From: Calothrix sp. PCC 7716
GTDB lineage: Bacteria > Cyanobacteriota > Cyanobacteriia > Cyanobacteriales > Nostocaceae
NCBI RefSeq assembly: GCF_019977735.1
Contig: NZ_AP025018.1
Location: 8,622,580-8,686,579, forward strand
Direction of reading: 5' to 3'
DNA length: 64,000 nucleotides
A model generated the notes under the pieces. That model did not search any database, was not told the origin of the DNA, and saw only the letters and a list, made by a program, of their open reading frames with translations. Below are positions 61,261 through 64,000 of this stretch, in pieces. A program made the translations under genes and the position numbers. Numbering within the stretch: position 1 is the stretch's first letter; every line of letters starts with the position of its first letter.

Positions 61261-61776
61261 ATGGGACTTTTCGACCAAATCCTCGGTGCAGTTGCCAACC
61301 CAAATCAGCAAGGCAGTATGAGTCAAATTAGCGGTATTATAAACGCAGTGCAACAAATGAGCGGGAATGCTGGCACTGACTCTTCAACAATGCAAGCAAT
61401 AATGTCAGTTGTTGGTGGTCAGGTTCGTTCAGCATTGCAAGACAAACAAGCAAACGAAGGTTCAGATGCAGTCCAAAATATTGTAAGTCAATTTGCCGGA
61501 ACTTCTCCTAACCCTAATGCTGTATCATCTCTGTTTTCAGCCGGAATGCAGCAACAAGTTGCCCAAATGGCATCACAGCGTACTGGTATAGACGCAAATA
61601 TGATTCAACAAATGCTACCAATGATTGTACCAGTGGTACTTAATTTTTTACAATCAGGCGCCAGTACTGCTGGTGGTGGTAACTCAGTTCTCAGTACTTT
61701 TCTAGACTCAGATGGAGACGGTGACGTTGACATAGCAGACGCAATGCGAATGGCAAGCCAATATATGGGAAGATAA
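61261..61776 (+). CDS. DUF937 protein with a C-terminal EF-hand/dockerin-like Ca site
   Basis: 171 residues, preceded by AAAGGAGACG 8 bases upstream. The DUF937 (YidB-like) core shows MGLFDQILGAVANPNQQGS, FAGTSPNPNAVSSLF and MLPMIVPVVLNFLQSG. The tail LDSDGDGDVDIADAMRMAS carries a DxDxDGDVDxxD calcium-loop pattern. The fold is helical; function in the family is unknown. It is monocistronic. Confidence 0.88.
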   Translation: MGLFDQILGAVANPNQQGSMSQISGIINAVQQMSGNAGTDSSTMQAIMSVVGGQVRSALQDKQANEGSDAVQNIVSQFAGTSPNPNAVSSLFSAGMQQQVAQMASQRTGIDANMIQQMLPMIVPVVLNFLQSGASTAGGGNSVLSTFLDSDGDGDVDIADAMRMASQYMGR

Positions 61777-62173
61777 TGTATACTGTGGGGTAAAAACTAA
61801 ACTTTATCATGCTGAACGGAGCGCAGTGGAGTGAAGCATCTTGGAGATTCTAGCCTGCAGCAAATGCTTCGCATAACACTTCGTTCAGAATGACAGTTTC
61901 TAACCGTTTGCAGTATAATTATCTTTTTGCTCTCGGCGCCTCTACTTTAGTAACTTATCTTGTCGAGGCGCCTACGCTCCCAGTTATTTCGTCATCTTCT
62001 CACTATCAACCCGTGAGTTCTCAAAAATGAGAAATAAGATAGATTCATATCTTGATGTATATTTTGTTTCTCAATTCAGCTTCGATTTCTGTGACACAGT
62101 TGTAAAAAATAATTAAACGGCAACTAAGCTTATATAGCCTGCGTCATCAGAATCATACTTATCTATATTTTCT
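61777..62173. other. Intergenic region with REP and a HIP hairpin
   Basis: 397 bases. It contains a two-armed TCATGCTGAACG repeat (61806-61894) and a stem GGCGCCTC...GAGGCGCC (61936-61973) that pairs two HIP copies around 22 bases. The right end carries the promoter of the secreted protein. No gene was seen. Confidence 0.6.
61806..61894. repeat. Two-armed TCATGCTGAACG repeat
   Basis: Left arm ATCATGCTGAACGGAGCG and right arm CTTCGTTCAGAATGACA are inverted. The inner part is less regular (GTGAAGCATC...AATGCTTCGC) than in the copies at 35767 and 47630. Confidence 0.8.
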
Positions 62174-63418
62174 ATGAAACTGAAAGCTACTATTGTAACA
62201 ATGGTAAGCTACTTAACGCTGGCTATTCCCTCTACAAATCAATATACTTATGCTTCTGCTCCAAGCAGATTATCTCAAGTGACCCCTTCATCAAGAGTTT
62301 CTGAGATACCTAAATCTGTCATCTTGCAAATTCGGCAAGATATGGCGAAACGCTTAAACTTGAAACTAGGTGATGTGCGAGTTGTGCGGGTAGAGCCAAA
62401 GATATTTGATAGTTGCTTAGGTCTGCCAGAAAAGAATGAGAAATGTAAAGAAATTGCTTACACGGCTTGGGCTGTTAGAGTTGCTGGTGGTAAGCAGAGT
62501 TGGTTGTATCATGCAGTTTCATCCAAAAGTTTACGCAAGAATGTTCGTGTGAATTGGTTGGAAAGCTTACCACAAAGTGTTAGGAAAAAAGCAATTAGCA
62601 ATGCAACTCAACTTAGCGAGGCACCTATAGATACAATTAAAGTTATATCCGTCGAACCACGGGTTTGGAAGAATAATTGTTTGGAACTTCCCAAAACTGC
62701 TCAACGTTGTAATTCCACACAAACTCCTGGATGGTTTATTAAGCTGAAAAATAATAAACCACATCCGAAAGAACCATTAGAGTGGGTATATCGTAGTGAT
62801 TTAGACGGGAAAATACTAGAATTCGATTTAATTGCGAGTGTTGGTAATATATCTCAGAAAACGATTGCAGATATTTTATCAAATGCAGCTAAACTTTCTC
62901 AGATTGAGCGTTCTGCTTGGAAAGTTGATAAAGTTCAAGCTTTACAATGGTCTAGTTATGGTGGAAATGGTCCATCAAGACCAATACAAGGAATGGCGCC
63001 TGTGAAAGATAATGTGTTTGGTTGGAAAATGTTGGTTTCATCTCCAAAACAACAATGGGTATATTATATTACTAGAAATTGGGTTGAATTTGATTCTCCT
63101 CAAAGCGTGCCATCCTATTTAGTTGAGGAAGCCACAAAGATGGCTGCTGCACAAACTGGTAAACCTACTGCTAATTATAGGTTACATTGGGCACAGCATG
63201 TTACTTGGGGTGACACTTGTTTGGATGTAAGTATAAATAAACCCGCTTGCCAAAAAACTTCGGTTCCTGGTTGGAATATACAGCTAATCGGACCAGGAGA
63301 GACTGACACTTCAATGTTCATGATATTTAATTTCCATAGCCGTTTAGATCGAGATGTGCGATTTAATGGTAGTAATCCTTGGCTTCCACCTCCAGTCGTT
63401 AATCCTGGTTTGCGATAA
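62174..63418 (+). CDS. Secreted protein with four degenerate repeats
   Basis: 414 residues. Signal peptide (about 1-29) ends near YTYAS. Four repeats of about 80-90 residues follow, at about 45-120, 130-215, 225-315 and 318-400. Each has a helix with a lysine-alanine pattern, a KVxxVEPxxW-type strand, and a WxxxL/WVY end. Repeats 1, 2 and 4 carry a Cys pair (DSCLGLPEKNEKC, NNCLELPKTAQRC, DTCLDVSINKPAC); repeat 3 has lost both. Similar repeats occur in cyanobacterial secreted hypotheticals. A periplasmic or surface role is likely; function unknown. Confidence 0.75.
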   Translation: MKLKATIVTMVSYLTLAIPSTNQYTYASAPSRLSQVTPSSRVSEIPKSVILQIRQDMAKRLNLKLGDVRVVRVEPKIFDSCLGLPEKNEKCKEIAYTAWAVRVAGGKQSWLYHAVSSKSLRKNVRVNWLESLPQSVRKKAISNATQLSEAPIDTIKVISVEPRVWKNNCLELPKTAQRCNSTQTPGWFIKLKNNKPHPKEPLEWVYRSDLDGKILEFDLIASVGNISQKTIADILSNAAKLSQIERSAWKVDKVQALQWSSYGGNGPSRPIQGMAPVKDNVFGWKMLVSSPKQQWVYYITRNWVEFDSPQSVPSYLVEEATKMAAAQTGKPTANYRLHWAQHVTWGDTCLDVSINKPACQKTSVPGWNIQLIGPGETDTSMFMIFNFHSRLDRDVRFNGSNPWLPPPVVNPGLR

Positions 63419-63477
63419 ATACAATGAATCTAAAGGATGATTTTTTTGTAATTTAAATCTTTTCCGGAAATTGAGGA

Positions 63478-63501
63478 GGCACAGGTGAAACACCTGTGCC
63501 A
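63478..63501. repeat. GGCACAGGTG palindrome
   Basis: GGCACAGGTG-AAA-CACCTGTGCC, an almost perfect 10-bp stem between the convergent secreted-protein and Dps genes; likely also a terminator. Same family as 9361 and 58384. Confidence 0.75.
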
Positions 63502-63538
63502 GAAGAATCCTAATATATAGGACAATTGATCGTTGGAG

Positions 63539-64000
63539 TTAATTGTTGCTTGTTTGAACGTAAGCTAGTGTTAAACTATCTTTAGCGAGGAAGTGAGCTA
63601 AATGGTAAGCTCTTTCCTCTGTCTTAAGGAGGATTTTTTCGTATAGATAACGAGTTGCTCTATCACCCAAACTTTCTGCTTGGGAAGCAAGGCGCCGTAT
63701 TAATTGAATTATTGCTTGTTCGGCAGCTAAGTCATGCTCTACCATTTGACGGCAAGAGAAAACACCGTCAGCTTCTGGTTCAAAGCAGCAGAGTCTGGCT
63801 AACTGAGTAAAGCTTGCTACAGGTACTCCACCAAGTCCATCTAACCGTTCACCAATATCATGAACGTGTTCTTGAGCAGCTTCGTAGCTTTCATTGAAGA
63901 ACTCGTGCAAAGAATAAAACTCGGCACCTTCAACTACAAAGTGATGCTTTTGATACTGTAAGTACAGCGCTTGAAAGCTTGCCAATGCGATATTAAAACC
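63539..64000 (-). CDS. dps: DpsA-like ferritin (Dps family), 3' part
   Basis: The gene runs off the right edge; codons for [17 protein letters not shown] are still in frame at 64000, so Met at 63985 is not the start. The Dps fold is clear: [43 protein letters not shown] holds the ferroxidase His and acidic residues, then [31 protein letters not shown] and [10 protein letters not shown] at the end. Dps cages store iron with peroxide and shield DNA. It resembles the cyanobacterial DpsA group with longer N-terminus. Last gene of the window. Confidence 0.92.
   Translation of the reverse strand, partial: GFNIALASFQALYLQYQKHHFVVEGAEFYSLHEFFNESYEAAQEHVHDIGERLDGLGGVPVASFTQLARLCCFEPEADGVFSCRQMVEHDLAAEQAIIQLIRRLASQAESLGDRATRYLYEKILLKTEERAYHLAHFLAKDSLTLAYVQTSNN

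Larger units (their letters stand above)
1..64000. repeat. Highly iterated palindrome GGCGCC, about 127 copies across the window
   Basis: Reading the window gives about 127 copies of the 6-bp palindrome GGCGCC, roughly one per 500 bp, in coding and non-coding DNA on all gene types. At about 37-38% GC only about 2-3 copies would be expected by chance. Flanks vary (for example at 2191, 7509, 15023, 26742, 37958), so the core looks like a hexamer. HIP1 (GCGATCGC), which fills this role in most Nostocales, was not noticed once. Copies are missing from 44475-46966 (which includes the insertion sequence) and from 18290-20695. In other cyanobacteria HIP sequences go with a cognate DNA methyltransferase; a GGCGCC methyltransferase is inferred but not in this window. 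Confidence 0.9.

Overview
This is a chromosomal window from a filamentous, low-GC cyanobacterium, most likely Nostocales. The evidence is a set of cyanobacterium-type genes: a giant DUF2157 membrane protein, DUF4327, DevC, an mntCAB-type manganese transporter, a DpsA-like ferritin, an MMADHC-like protein, and a fusion of XisI with a cyanobacterial TRADD-N-associated membrane domain. Dispersed palindromic repeats are dense and typical of the group. The usual highly iterated palindrome HIP1 (GCGATCGC) was not seen. Instead GGCGCC occurs about 127 times by hand count (about 2 per kb) inside and between genes, far above chance for this base composition.

Layout. 0-9 kb: 5' fragment of an Rpn-like gene, a 1291-residue multi-spanning membrane protein, an SDR oxidoreductase, a small lmo0937-type membrane peptide, a membrane-anchored helical protein, an M16B peptidase and a UspA-like protein. 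9-13 kb: an Rpn-family nuclease/transposase with a duplicated 3' end, then the MbnP-MbnH copper-protein/diheme-enzyme pair. 13-19 kb: a small alpha-beta-barrel protein behind a strong promoter-operator, a hybrid histidine kinase, a CNT nucleoside transporter and a membrane GTPase. 19-22 kb: a run with very few GGCGCC sites holding a methyltransferase, maleylacetoacetate-isomerase-like GST, a P-loop kinase, FosX and a Nudix relic. 22-26 kb: arsR-pstSCAB. 26-32.5 kb: gamma-glutamyltransferase, Tat-lipoprotein GH10 xylanase, RluA-type pseudouridine synthase, NagB and cyanase. 32.5-39.5 kb: a MITE, a broken DUF2887 gene, a HAD phosphatase, DUF6882, Nei, a 20-bp tandem array, ArgD, a K+ channel and DevC. 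39.5-45.3 kb: MMADHC-like protein, small proteins, the XisI fusion, a photolyase/cryptochrome and a receiver protein. 45.3-50.5 kb: an ISL3 insertion sequence, DUF4213/DUF364, broken kinase and zinc-ribbon genes, an HTH regulator and a plasmid/phage-like protein. 50.5-58.1 kb: mntCAB-type transporter, GGEEF protein, DUF4327 and feoAB with a SIMPL-like fragment. 58.4-64 kb: SdhA, two small membrane proteins, DUF937, a secreted four-repeat protein and a DpsA-like ferritin running off the right edge.

Metal and phosphate handling is the main shared theme: MbnPH (copper), Pst (phosphate), MntCAB (manganese), FeoAB and Dps (iron). Accessory turnover is visible as an IS, a MITE, three Rpn/DUF2887-type genes in different states of decay, a Nudix relic and two kinase-region pseudogenes. 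The most unusual items are the GGCGCC iteration and its deserts, the XisI-TRADD-N-associated membrane fusion, the cyanobacterial MbnP/MbnH pair, and several cases where dispersed repeats have become coding sequence or ribosome-binding sites. Everything here was read by eye; no database search was run.
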